NCBI GenBank assembly: GCA_013398615.1
Contig: VZSR01002355.1
Coordinates: 158,977-222,976, forward strand
Direction: 5' to 3'
Source: Brachypodius melanocephalos
Taxonomy: Eukaryota; Chordata; Aves; Passeriformes; Pycnonotidae
Length of the DNA: 64,000 nucleotides
Position numbers and translations under genes: made by a program. Below the pieces are notes generated by a model, which saw nothing but the letters and a program-made list of their open reading frames with translations, was not told the origin of the DNA and made no database searches. Positions 14,201-25,700 of the stretch are shown here, piece by piece. The stretch's first letter is position 1; every line of letters begins with the position of its first letter.

Positions 14201-17200
14201 TATTGTTCCAGAAGAAAATGGCATAATTTTGCACTTCACAACCTGCAGTACCCTCAGCTCTTCTAAGTTCAATACTTCAGGGTAGTCAAAACTGGTTTGA
14301 ACTTCTCATATTTTCTTTTGGCGTTACTGAAATAATTTATAATTGAAAATTATTAGTGCTTTGAATGGAAAAGTTGAGTCACAGAAAAATGAGAAGCAAG
14401 GGTGTAGAAAAGAGACATCTGAGGGCCTTAACAGTGAGAGGAATAGTGAGCTCCAGTGCCCTGTGTGTGTCTGTGTTCAAGTTTGTTGATGATTTGCTTA
14501 CCTTCCTCAGCATGAGAGCTAGAGCAGGTGAACCATGTGAGGGTTGTGCAATCTATACAGCATAGCATGCTTCCAGGTATTCTCTCTTTTTATAATGTAC
14601 CATAAAGCAAGGAATAATTCAGAAAAATCATTGAACAGAGGGATTCTGTGATAAAAAACAGGTTAAATGAGGTGATCTCACTGAATGCAAAGCTACTGTA
14701 ATGCCCAGAGGCAGAGAAGAAATTGCTTAGAAGGGAAATAAATAAAGCAAAAACCAAACCACTGACAGAATTGGACAGGAAACAGAGTTTCCATTCCACT
14801 GTTTGTTTGGTTGGTTTTTTTCTGGTGTATCTTCAATTATAAGAAGTTTCAATTTTTATGACTCGTGTTTGGAACTGCTGCAGTCATTGTAAATGACAAC
14901 TGAGATAACTAAGCCAGCTTCCTCTAAGTAAGCTAGTCATCAAAAAAACCTTGATTGCTGCTTTATTACAGGAGGTTTTGAGAAAACACATTAATAACAA
15001 ATAGCCAGCTGGACTACAAGCAAGCATTAAAAGACAAGTGACTGGTGCCTTATAAGAATGGATCTTGCATGTTGCAAACTTGTGTTGTTATAAGCTATGG
15101 TTCTAAATACATAGATACTTTCCCTTAAGGAAAATCTGGAGAACACATCTGGATGAAGCATAAATCTCTACATTAGTCATAATTCACTGTAGGGAAAGGT
15201 TCTATCATTTCATGGTCCACACATATCTGTGTAGACTTGAGGGGCAGTACATAACATTCCCACATTCATTGCTCAGAGCTGAAGCTGTGGTTTATACGTA
15301 TCCAATGACTCTCTACAAGCCATTAGTCTTTGAGAAAATCTCCTGGATTTTGGTACGTGACAGTCTGAACAGGAAGCCAGCACAGCTGCTGTGTGACACG
15401 GTGCTCAGAGCGAGTCTAGGTGCAGCAATTGATTGAGAGGATAGACAGCAGTGCTAAATCAAATAGTTAATTTCCTTACATTACCCATGCCAGGAACTGT
15501 TTGGGTGTCCTACATCTCACTGCATACATTCAGTAACGAGAAGAGACTTCCCAGAAGTTTTGTGTGTGTGTGCCTGTTCTCTCCTCAGTGTTTCAGTCTT
15601 GAGCTGCTCTTTTTCAGTGTGTAGGGCCTCTTCAATACAGATGACTCATAATGAAGTATTCTCCAAATGCAAGGTGAACAAGCATCTGCAGGGCATTAGG
15701 GTGACGTCAAAGCCATTCCAGATTGTCCATATTAGATATGAACTTGGGTCAGGGAAGAAATGAAGCACTTGTTCATGGAGTCATCCAGACACTTATCTCA
15801 GCCATACTTTGGGAGGTAGTTACACTCCCAATAGCAACAGTGATCTGAAATCTGTTTTGCCAGATGGGTCCAGATGAAAGGCCTGCTAAAGGCACGGGGA
15901 GCTCTAGGAGTCTCATTTCCCATAACCAGACCTTGTTGGAGTCACCTTTTCAAGATGATTGCAGAACCCTCTCTAGCACAGACTGTAGCTTCCTGCACTG
16001 ACCCCAGAAGAATGGGAGAAGTCATACAATGCACTCTTTTCTGTGGCTGCCACCCTGTGGTGTGAGGTCAGCCGGGGGCTTATGAAGAAGCGATTCTGTG
16101 CTAAGTTGTTCCAGAAAGGAATGCATTTCTCTTCTCTTCTGCTATTTCTTTTCAGACACAGAGCTAAAGTGGCCCTGTGTTCTCAGGTATTCATGTTGCA
16201 GGCACTCTTTCTCTCAAAAATATGGCTGAGGTGAGCCAAGGCTGCTTGGGGCACCACTCAAGACATGTTTCTGTGGGCCCTTTCAGTTACTGTGGCAGCT
16301 GCACCTTCACTCAGGTCCTGTAGACCGGGCTCCTGGCTGGCTTTCCCCCTTTCCCATAAGGTTATTTAGGTGGTTGCTAGCACTGAGCAGAGATGTGTGG
16401 GGCTGCTGGAGCCTTGTGAGGTTGTTACCCCACTGACTGGAGCTGAAACCCCTCATATCTACCAACCACACTGATGACCTCTGGCAATGGGGCTTTGTCA
16501 AAATCTCTGCCACCATAAATCAGGACTTGTGGCCAGAGTAAAACTTCACCCAAGAACCATTGAAACTAGGTTCTAGTCTGGGGAATTAAATGAGCATAGG
16601 CAATTCCTGACAGAAATTTGCTTAAACTCTTCTAAAATCCTCTGGTGAAGGAGTTTCCAGGACTCCTAACTTAGTAAAATCTTTCGCTGTCCTCAAAAAT
16701 ACTGAATATATCAGCTTAAACTGTCTTCACTGCAAAGTTGATTTCTTGCTGTTTCAAGCCTACAAACAAGAACCAAAAATTTTCCTGCCCTCTTTATAAC
16801 AGTTTCCCACTGTGAAGAGGTTAAGTCCTCCCTCCCATCTCTATGCTTGTTTTGGTGGAGTTTTTTTTTCCAAAAGAGAAAGACTGAATACAGTAAATTC
16901 CTCCCCAGCTTCCTCATAGGTCGTGCTTTCTAACTCTGTGAGCGTAGTTACTGATCTACTTTGGACTCTTTCCAATGTGCCCACATGTTTCTGAACTCAA
17001 CAGGGTACTCTCAGCACCAAGCAGAGATGAATAATTACCTCCCATGGCAGTTGAGCAGACTGAGCTATCCTATTGATATGGCCCAGGATTACATTTCCCT
17101 CCTTTCCTCAGGAAAAAACCCAAAAGACAACATAAAACCCTACCACCTACCTCCTTCCCCAGGCTTCCCTTATTATTCACTTTAGAACCACACCAAGCAC

Positions 17201-17569
17201 CCCCCAGAACCTCTGTAGCTGAACTGGGGTCCGAAAGACACATCTTGATTTATAAATTCCATTTTCCAAGTGAAACAGTTTGTGTTACTCTAACGAATCA
17301 TAAAAATCCACTTTTTGTCTTGCCAGATCACTTTGAATGTGGCTGTTGTACAGTGCCAGCAATCACACCTGGAGGGCTCTCCTTAGTCAATTATATGTCT
17401 ACACTCCTGCTTCAGTGAGGGATTAACGAAAAGAAGGAATAAAAGGGCATTCTCTACATAAGTATATAACACTGCTTGGATGTGGGATGTTACTTTTTTG
17501 GTTTTGTTTTTGTTAAATACCATTTTCCAAAGGATCTAACCCTGCAAAGTCAGACTGTAGTGATAAATG

Positions 17570-17579
17570 CCTTTAAAGG
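17570..17579. promoter_or_regulatory. CArG box (SRF site candidate), CCTTTAAAGG
   Basis: Exact and fully palindromic CC(A/T)6GG match in intron 1, about 3.2 kb before the CpG island. The chance expectation for such matches in this window is several, so this is a candidate only. Confidence 0.3.
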
Positions 17580-18692
17580 CTTGTAAGGAAATTCCTTCCC
17601 TGGTGTCTCTGAGTACAACATTAGTAGTTTTCTAATCAAAGCTAGAATCTTCTGGCAATAAAGTATGGTATGCTTTGTGTAAGGAAATACAGAAATATCT
17701 CACAGGAGATCTGTCATTAATGATAACAGCCAATTTTCAACCCATGGGGATACTTTCCTGCCTAGAGAGATTTGGTGAAAATCCTCATGTTCTCACATCG
17801 AATAACACGTGAGAAGACAGAGAAGCACAAGAAATGCCCTATCAGAATGGTCTTAGTGAGGACAGAAAAAGGGATAAAATGTCCCCATCTCAGCTAGATC
17901 AAACTTGTGATTCTTACTGTTAATCTGAAGAGATTGAAAAAAATGATTAAAAAGTGGGGAAATGGTACTGAAGAATTTGCAATACTTTTAATGTGCAATA
18001 TCAATGTGCTTACCTCCATCAGAAGTTATGTCTTTTAATAAAGCTGCTCAAATATCTCACACCAAATTACTCCTCTTTGCAAAATTGAATTGTAAAGTCA
18101 ATAGCTTTGGGGAGCAAAGAGTTTTAATGAGGGAAAGCCCCAAGCTTTCTGGGTTTTTTGATTGATTGTGTTTTGGTGGTTTGTGGTTTTTTAACATTCT
18201 CAGCCTAACTGAACAGATCTTAGTGTTCATATTTCACTTCTGTCAAAAAAGATTCAGACATGGAAAATCACGAAAAAGGCACCCACTAGTGTAGCTGCAG
18301 ATAATATTCTTGTGTTTATAGTACTCCTTTCCCTGAATCTTAATTCTGACCTTATCTCCTCTTTTTGTTCTCTTGTCCTTGTTTCTCTGCTCCCTTTTGC
18401 AATATATCAAGATAACAAAATACTGCAGTGTAGCAAACAGTGCTCTGGCCCATAAGTAACAGTTACTTACAAAATCATTTTCCTTTTTTCAATCCTGCCT
18501 ATTCTGCCTATTCTGTATTAGGTCTATTAAGGTAAAAAAAAAATCATGATACCTACATATGTAATTTATTATAATTTGCTTTGGGTAGGTCCTACAGTGG
18601 GCATTTCTGGTAGGGAATGACTAGGAAGTGCGATTGTATGGAAAGGGAATAATGCTTTTTTTCCTACGAGCAGACATTTTCACGGGGATTTT

Positions 18693-18706
18693 CTGCCCTC
18701 TGCTGT
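18693..18706 (-). promoter_or_regulatory. CTCF-type motif (- strand)
   Basis: Read on the - strand this is ACAGCAGAGGGCAG. It fits the CTCF core CCASYAGRKGGCRS at every position except the first. It is 341 bases from a second - strand match and about 2.4 kb before the CpG island. Confidence 0.45.
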
Positions 18707-19047
18707 TTGAGAAAGCACAGAGCGGTGAGGGAACACGAACTTCAGCTGTGACACCAGCTGACTTGGGAAACCCGCAATCAGAAAAGAGCAGTCTCAGCTG
18801 ACAAGCAGAATTCGACTTGGCACTGGTAGCAAGACTGTCCCCTAAAATAACGCTCAGTTACAGTGAAGGTCTTCGTTATTATCTTGTTAAAGTAAAGCAA
18901 CGTTATATTGCATTGTACAAAGGGCACAGCATGTGTGCGTGCACCTAAGCAACAGGAGCAAAAAAACACCCAGTAATCATCAAAATGGATCAAATCCCTC
19001 TATCCTGCTTTTAATACATGGTCTGGATTGTTCAAAGAGGGATTTGG

Positions 19048-19059
19048 GCCCTCTGGTGG
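19048..19059 (-). promoter_or_regulatory. CTCF-type motif (- strand), exact core
   Basis: Read on the - strand this is CCACCAGAGGGC, an exact match to the 12-base CTCF core CCASYAGRKGGC. It has the same orientation as the motif at 18693 and the opposite orientation to the one at 21108. Confidence 0.55.
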
Positions 19060-20759
19060 TGATCAACATCCATATAAATCCAGAACATTATAAAGCTAGA
19101 GGTAGCAGTTAGATTCATCAAAGTATGGTTTTAATAGTGTCAGTTAATGTTTTTATATGCACGCTTCATGATAATTCCATAAGTTTTTTATCGCATTTTT
19201 CCTGTATCACAAGAAAGCAAGGATAGTGGGGTAAAAGACAAAAAAAAAACCCATCCCACATTTCCCTGGTGTTCTTTATATGTGGTGTTTAAATATTCAG
19301 TTCTAATGACAAGCACTTATGGTCACATACAATCAGACAATGCTTTAAAGTACTCCACAGAAAAATAACTATGTAGCATTTCCCCTAAATCTCATTCCTT
19401 TTTCCCAGTTTGTTTACTTCTTTCTTAGACCCCCAGAACAAGTATCACAGCAAATACGTTTCAAAACAGCTACACAAAAGGACTGCAGGAGTAGTAAGAT
19501 GTTTACAAATATTTTGGAAATTGGTTGCTTTTCAAATAAATCTTTATCCTTAATTAAATTCAGGCTTGTACAAACACACACAGAGTGCAGCCGCTTTTTG
19601 TAACATTGTGCATTTTGTGCTGTGGAGTTAACCTTCAGCTGGTAAGAGGAGGCCTGAGGAAATTGTTGTACAATCATGACTTACAGACTGATGGTGTTTG
19701 TTTACAGCACAATGGTGTTGCTTAATCCTGTTTGTCTCCTGCAGCAGCATTTCAGTAAGAAGATGCTGGTTCTTTTGTTAAAGAAGCGCTTGGGCTCACT
19801 CTATCGTTTAGAGACTTTTAAACACACAGAATGTGTTACTGTCTGACATGACTGGAGACCACTGAGCCCACAAAACAGAAGTGTGCCTATCTAGAGGGGC
19901 ATGAGAGACAGACATTGGAACAAAGCTTCAGAAGAAATTGCAGATTGAGTTCATACTGGCACCAAAACGTTGAAGTTAATATCAAAAAAGAGTTTGCAAA
20001 TGAAATATAAACATAAACCAATTTAAATGATTAAATAGATATCCTTGTACTAACCCTTTCAGATGATCAGTCGATGATGATGAAAATTTCAGGTGTGATG
20101 TTGTGTCTCCCTGGTTTTCAGGACTTGCAAGCTTTTTCTTCCACATGCCCAGCCAGTGTAGTGGGAAGTGCTCAGGTGACGCAGGGTTATATACCTCGCT
20201 GTAATGAAACTAAAAAGAGACCTTGCCTCAGTTAATACTTCTTTTTCTCAGGTCCAAAAGTGCCTCGGAGCTTATAGTCCTTTATTGTCACCTTGGAATG
20301 GGCAATTGCATATTAACATGTTACAAATGGAAATGCAGAGTAATACATTTATGTCATTGTTAAAAAGGTAGTGTTGATCAAATGGCAGCTTTTAGTTGTT
20401 TAGCAGCTATCAGTTCTGATCTCCCTGTGGACAGTAGCTAACAGACTAGAACCAAATTCGATCGCAGACAGTATCTTACGAGTGCAGCATGACAATCTCA
20501 ATGGAAATCACACTTGAAGAAGTTAATTGAGAATACATTCAGTAAGACAAATGACTGATGAACAACATTTTAGGAAATGGCTCGTCGATATCAGAAAATT
20601 GCTTTGTTTATTATTAAATGCAAGAAGGGAAATGTTCATTGCCATGTGAATGCACAGCGAGCAAAAGTCAGAATTAAGTACTGAACCGTCAGCCAGCTGC
20701 TTGCTCGGGAAACGGTGTGGGGATTTGTTTAATCCCAGAAGGAAACTGCCAAGGAGCCG

Positions 20760-21420
20760 TGGAAAGGCAGCCCGGGATTCCTGCCTGGAGCCAGCTGTCC
20801 AGGGATCGAGGGAGGAAGGCGGCAGGCCGCGCCGGCACGGCGGACACGCTCGGGAAGGGCCAGGGGCCTGCCATGGAGAGATTCCTTGGGGGCTTCCTCA
20901 GGGGAGGCACCTCCGAGGGAAGAGCGAAAAGACACTTGCGACTCCTGCGACGGGCGAGGGGCTGCCGTGTGCGGACCCCCTCCAGGACAATGCATGAGGC
21001 CTTTAGCAGGCGGCTACAGCAGAGTTATGGCCGCGTTCCTCAGGGATTTTCCAGGAATAACGCCTGGCAATTCCCTCCATTCTCTGGCGGCGGGCTGTCC
21101 CTCAGGCCGGCCGCCAGGGGGCAGTACGAGACCGCGGAAAGCGCGGGAAGCGGCGCCGCTCCCCCCCAGCCCCGCTCCGTGCCCCGGTTCGTCCCCTCAG
21201 GTGCAGCCCATGGACTCCGGCACAACGAGGGGCAGCTGGGCCAGCCGGCTGCCCGCCCTGCACCCACACCACTGCTAATCACACTGATTCATTACAGCTG
21301 ATTCCACCGCTAACGCTGCACAGGTACCCCTGTGCCCCAACGCGCTTCAGCTGCTTCTCATGCGCTTAGTAACGAGCCGGGAGCGGTACGTCGTGTGTTT
21401 CTAAACGCCGGCAATTTTAT
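20760..21420. promoter_or_regulatory. Intronic CpG island (possible internal promoter)
   Basis: A hand count finds about 50 CpG dinucleotides in these 660 bases, while most flanking lines have none or one. GC content is clearly above 60 percent at the core, and the CpG observed/expected ratio is roughly 0.8 by rough estimate. It is far from any coding exon, being about 14 kb before exon 2. Possible + strand splice donors follow the core: CAG|GTACCC after 21323 and GCG|GTACGT after 21385. A possible - strand donor lies near 20475. No TATA box stands out, and transcription direction cannot be told from sequence. It could drive a shorter SYNPO2 transcript, start a non-coding RNA, or act as a boundary with the embedded CTCF-type motif. 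Long open frames through it (for example 20717-21301) are what GC-rich DNA gives by chance. Confidence 0.8.
21108..21126 (+). promoter_or_regulatory. CTCF-type motif (+ strand) inside CpG island
   Basis: CGGCCGCCAGGGGGCAGTA matches the long CTCF consensus TGGCCACCAGGGGGCGCTA at 15 of 19 positions, including the whole CCAGGGGGC centre. One of the four differences (A to G) is allowed in the core. It contains CpG sites, so binding could be sensitive to methylation. Confidence 0.6.
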
Positions 21421-22741
21421 TCCTTTTGAATAACGAACGGCAAAGTAGAGATGCTATTTCTCCCGCTATTGCTGGCTCAGTGCTCGGAGTGGATGAAAGG
21501 ATTTCCCTCGTTCAAGGTGTTCAGCCACTGCCAATCTTCCTATCTCATCCTCCACGTAGCCCAAGCCCACTGCCTTCCCTTATGCCACTGGAATGCACAC
21601 ATTACCTCCGGCTGCTGTGGTTTTTTCACCCCTCGTTCAGTGTAGCTGTTCCCCTTTTAGTCACCTGAAGCCAAAGAGATTGTGTCACATCTAGCTAGAA
21701 AATATAAAAATAGGCATAGAAACCCCAGGCAAGTTAAGACCAGCATCATTTCAGTCCCATCCCTAATTCAGAATTCATCACAGGTGCTGTGTTGGACTAC
21801 AGAAGTGGAACTAGTGTCCTAGATTTAGTTCTGTTACCTCATTTAGTCCTTACTCAAGCCAAACCAAGTTGGCTCCAGCTGCTGTGCTAACGCTGGCAAC
21901 AGCTGCTAAAACCAGAGTCACCTGGGCTGCCTCTGAAAGCCCAACCAGACCACAAACCCAACAGTTCCTCTCCAAACTGCAGGAGAAATCACACTGAGAA
22001 CGTGAATTGAGAGCACAAGTCCATCCAATTCTGTACAGATGTCTTTCCTATCTGTTAATACAAACCCAGAGACTAAGGGTAACGGAGTTAGGTGTTTCCT
22101 GGATGATTCTATGTGACCAAAAAACAGGCTTCAGAAAGAGGCTCCTCAGCAAATATAGAACCTGAGATACTCTTCCATTTTCCTACCATTAACTGTGACT
22201 ACCATTCTGAGCTCACCTGACCGCTGACTCTGATGGCTTTGCTGCAGCACCCATTCAGTTTAGGGGCACTTTGTACTCAGGACAACTAATAAATCTGTAC
22301 CTGTAAAGGCTGAATCTGTAACATGAAGCTTTACTTAGTTTCCCCATGAAGGAAATGATGATTATTTGTGGGGTTTTCCCTTGTGTTGTCACGTGCTGGC
22401 ATAGCAAGTTGTCCTTTGGCACCAAACTCTGCTTGGATCTATCTCTTCCATCTTGCATCATCACTTCAGATGAAGAGCTGTGTCTGACGTTTTTAATGGC
22501 TAAAGCACTTGTTTCAAGAAGTTGAGAGAAATCAGAATATTGAAAAACAAATCTTGAGTCTTCAGTTTTCATCTCAGTTCCTTCTCACCCAGAAAAGACA
22601 ACGAGGTGAGAGTATCTTTGTGTTTTTCACTTTTGTACAGAATTTTTCTTCCCAACTGAGGAACAAATACTCTCATCTATAATAAAAAAGTAATGGTCTC
22701 CCCAGCACAGCCTTATATAGTTCCTTGAGTTGAATCTCTCT

Positions 22742-22751
22742 CTAAAAATAG
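22742..22751. promoter_or_regulatory. MEF2-type site, CTAAAAATAG
   Basis: Exact fit to YTA(A/T)4TAR, the binding site of MEF2 muscle transcription factors. It is plausible in a striated-muscle gene, but single matches are common in AT-rich introns. Confidence 0.25.
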
Positions 22752-25700
22752 AAATCTCTTTGACATTGAAGCCCCAGGCAGCAAGGAAACAGTTGCATTT
22801 CAAGCTGAAGCTTTTGGAAAGCACGCTCTGTATTTCCTTTACGAGTGTCCCACAAATGTCCAAAATGCACGACCTGTCCTGTCGTGAACTTTGAGCAAAC
22901 AACATTTTGTTTGCAGCCGGTGCTGTTGCAGCAATACCTTCTTAGAAACAAGCAATAAAAACAGATGCAGCACTGGCCAAAGGTGCTGGATTTACAGCTC
23001 TGCAAAAATAACACTCTTTCTTTCCCACCCCCAGACACAACTGCCAGCTTTTCCCAGACTGCCTGGCTGGGCACGATATCCTGAGTTAAGCCTGACACTT
23101 GCGCTGAGGACAACAGGACAGACAAAAGCAAACAAGCAGAAATCTCACACATCAGGGTGGCAGTTTTTTCCAGTTCTCAGGCAGACATTCCTCTTGGGAA
23201 CAGACAGAAAGGAAAGGGCAGGGGGAACACAAATCCTCTCCATCCAGCCTTTGAAGATGGTGACAACTTGCTCTTACTAAAGTCAGGGACTAAACAAGCC
23301 AACTCTGCCAGCATGCCGGAATTGGAGACCGTAAGAATAGGAGGTCTAATTCCTGGGAGCACTAAGTCCAGGAGCATTAAACAGAGCTCAGCACCTCTGT
23401 GTCAGACTGGCCCCAGACACAAATGTGCAAGGACAACAGCCACAGTTGAGCTATTGATACGGGAGCCAGAAGCCTGGCTCAGCTTCCACAGCTACCGTTG
23501 GAGTAAAACAGCCTTTCCTCAGTGTTCTGACTACTGCTATCCGTTCATCATGCCAAAATTGTTCTTCCAACACTGTAATATTCCCCTGGCAGCATATTTA
23601 ACATGAATGGAAAGTGCTGATATTACCAAATTATGAGATGTGAGTACTGATCTTAAATTCTGAACGAGGAAATGGGATATGATTCTAGCCTTCCCTGGGA
23701 GAGGTTCATTCTTCAGTTCCGGGGCAAGTCTCACGCTCTACTTGTAAGATACGTTGTTTTTAGTCTGGTTGGTCCCGCAGGTGACTTACACAGGGTTTTA
23801 TTTAAGAGCTGAAAGGCAGACCACCGATACTAATCTCTATATCAATTCCATGAAACCTCCACAGTTGTCACATGTGTTCAAGGGTTGCCTTCACAAGAAA
23901 GGGTTAAGGGGGTGACAAAGTGATCTTCTCGGTAGAGATACTTATTCCTGTTTATAATTATCTTTCATTAAAGCCACTTCAGATTAAGCCACTGAAAAAG
24001 AAAGATTAATTCCTGTGACGGTTTGCATCAATCCATCTATGACCATTTTAGAGCTTGATAAAACGGATAAGATTAAAACTAGGCAAATTCTGGACATAGT
24101 CTTTAAAAACTGAGACTCGAATAAGGAAATCTTCATGGCAGATTATAGGCTTTAATTTTTTGGTTAAAAGCATAGGTTTAAAAACGTGCCCATTGTTGTT
24201 GCCTAGGCAGGTGAGAAAGCCCACAGAGGGAATACTTTTGTCTCTTAATTCCCTGGAGGTCTCTCAGGAGTCTCCAGCCTCCATTTTCCCCATCATTAGG
24301 GCTTCCAGCACAAGCACAGAAACCTCGTCTCCTCTTCTGGGAGGAGAAGTAAGTCACTGACCTCCCCTGGCAGGCTTGGATATCCTTGGTGTACATCCAC
24401 CCTCGGAGCCATCATTGCTCCTTTCCTGGCCAGCTTTGTTTGAGTCACCAGGGAGAGGTGAGGCTGAAGAACATCCAAATTTCCTGATGAGTCACAAAAC
24501 AGGAGCTGTCCAGGACAGCAGCCAGGCAGCACTGGAAGGCCTTCCCATGAACCTACGTGTTGGCTCTCACAGAACATCCACCAGCTTTGGCAGAGCTTTT
24601 CCTCCTAAACACCGAGGTGGGTTGGCCTGAGACTGCCTCAGTTTTAAAAGATTGTTTCAAAATATTACACCCTAGGCATTAGGGATGCTAAGGAAATTAA
24701 AAGATTAATAATTGATTCTGCATGCTTTCTTTGACTGTTTGTTTAAATTGTGAGTCTTGCGAGACTTGTCTGAAACTCGTGGCTAAAGCTACCAGTCAAT
24801 ATAAATTTGTACACTACCTAAGATATGAAGAATCGAGCAATTAGAGAAATGTCAAGGAAGAGTGAAAATTCAGTGAAACGGGAAGTTTTGAAACTTGTCA
24901 GTAAGAACTTTCCTGGGAAGTAGGGAAGCTTGAATCTAGCTGACTTATTTTGAGAAGTGAAAGGAAGACATACAGTTCAAGAGACAGCAACATGGTGGAG
25001 TTTCGTGTGAAACCCTGGCAAATAAATCTAGCAGCTTTCACAGAGGACCATTTTCTTTAGGCTAATCCCAAGTTTTATTTTGTTGAACAGTCCAGGTAAA
25101 GATGACCACAAGCACTGGGAGCTGGAACACAGCCCTGTATGGAGCTCTCAGCTGAGTTTGGGCCACTGTTTGATTCACACTTCTCAAATGACTTGGAAGA
25201 CTGTGCTTTCCTGTGAAGCTTATGTGGCATCGGGCACTCTGTTGTGCATAACACAATAGCTGTTTAATGTATGTTATCTAGATGCTGCCTTTACCAGACA
25301 CTCATGTTATTTGGTTTCTTTGAACAATGCCTCTCATTTGTGCTAATGCAGCCCCCATAATCTGAGATGTGGCCCCGTTGTGCTGAGCTTTGTACACACA
25401 GAACGTTCCCACAATAAACACAGGGCCACTGCTTTCTCCGCTGGGAGTGAGGCAGAGCTTCCAGTTACCTCTGCATGTTCCTGCTGGTGTTGACTGAATT
25501 GCTGCCTCAGCAGTGAGGCAAGTAGCAAGAAATACATCACTGGGCACACATTTCAGGATAACCTTGACATCACCGACAGCGATAGCTACAGCCCTCGCTG
25601 AAACACAAACCTGTAAGACGGCATTGGCTCCTTCTTGCTGCCTTTGCTATTCCTTTCGGGAGGATGATCATATGCCATGCCCATGTATTTGCAAGCTCAT

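Larger units (their letters stand above)
1..20640 (+). other. SYNPO2 intron 1, first segment (non-coding)
   Basis: This is intronic sequence upstream of exon 2, assigned because exon 2 begins in the middle of a PDZ domain and its first exon is not in the window. I see no conserved protein in any frame. The open frames are short and unlike known families; the longest is 133 codons on the - strand at 6023-6424. GC-richer pockets occur around 1780-2400 and 6895-7250. Small repeats include a TGC run near 1728-1745, A-runs at 3039-3051, 9432-9445 and 11234-11251, and a short TG run near 15561. Two exact CArG boxes at 3684 and 5728, one at 17570, and two CTCF-type motifs near 18.7 and 19.05 kb are listed separately. 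A different gene or an unseen alternative first exon cannot be excluded. Confidence 0.75.

Noticed and set aside
20650..21301. Open frames of 80-194 codons on both strands across the CpG island
   Set aside because: All three frames on both strands are open at once, as expected in GC-rich DNA with few stop codons. No domain or consistent start is seen.
22742..23152. 136-codon - strand frame beginning with a signal-peptide-like segment
   Set aside because: The later part has no domain, cysteine spacing is irregular, overlapping frames on both strands are similarly open, and no splice or promoter context supports a gene.
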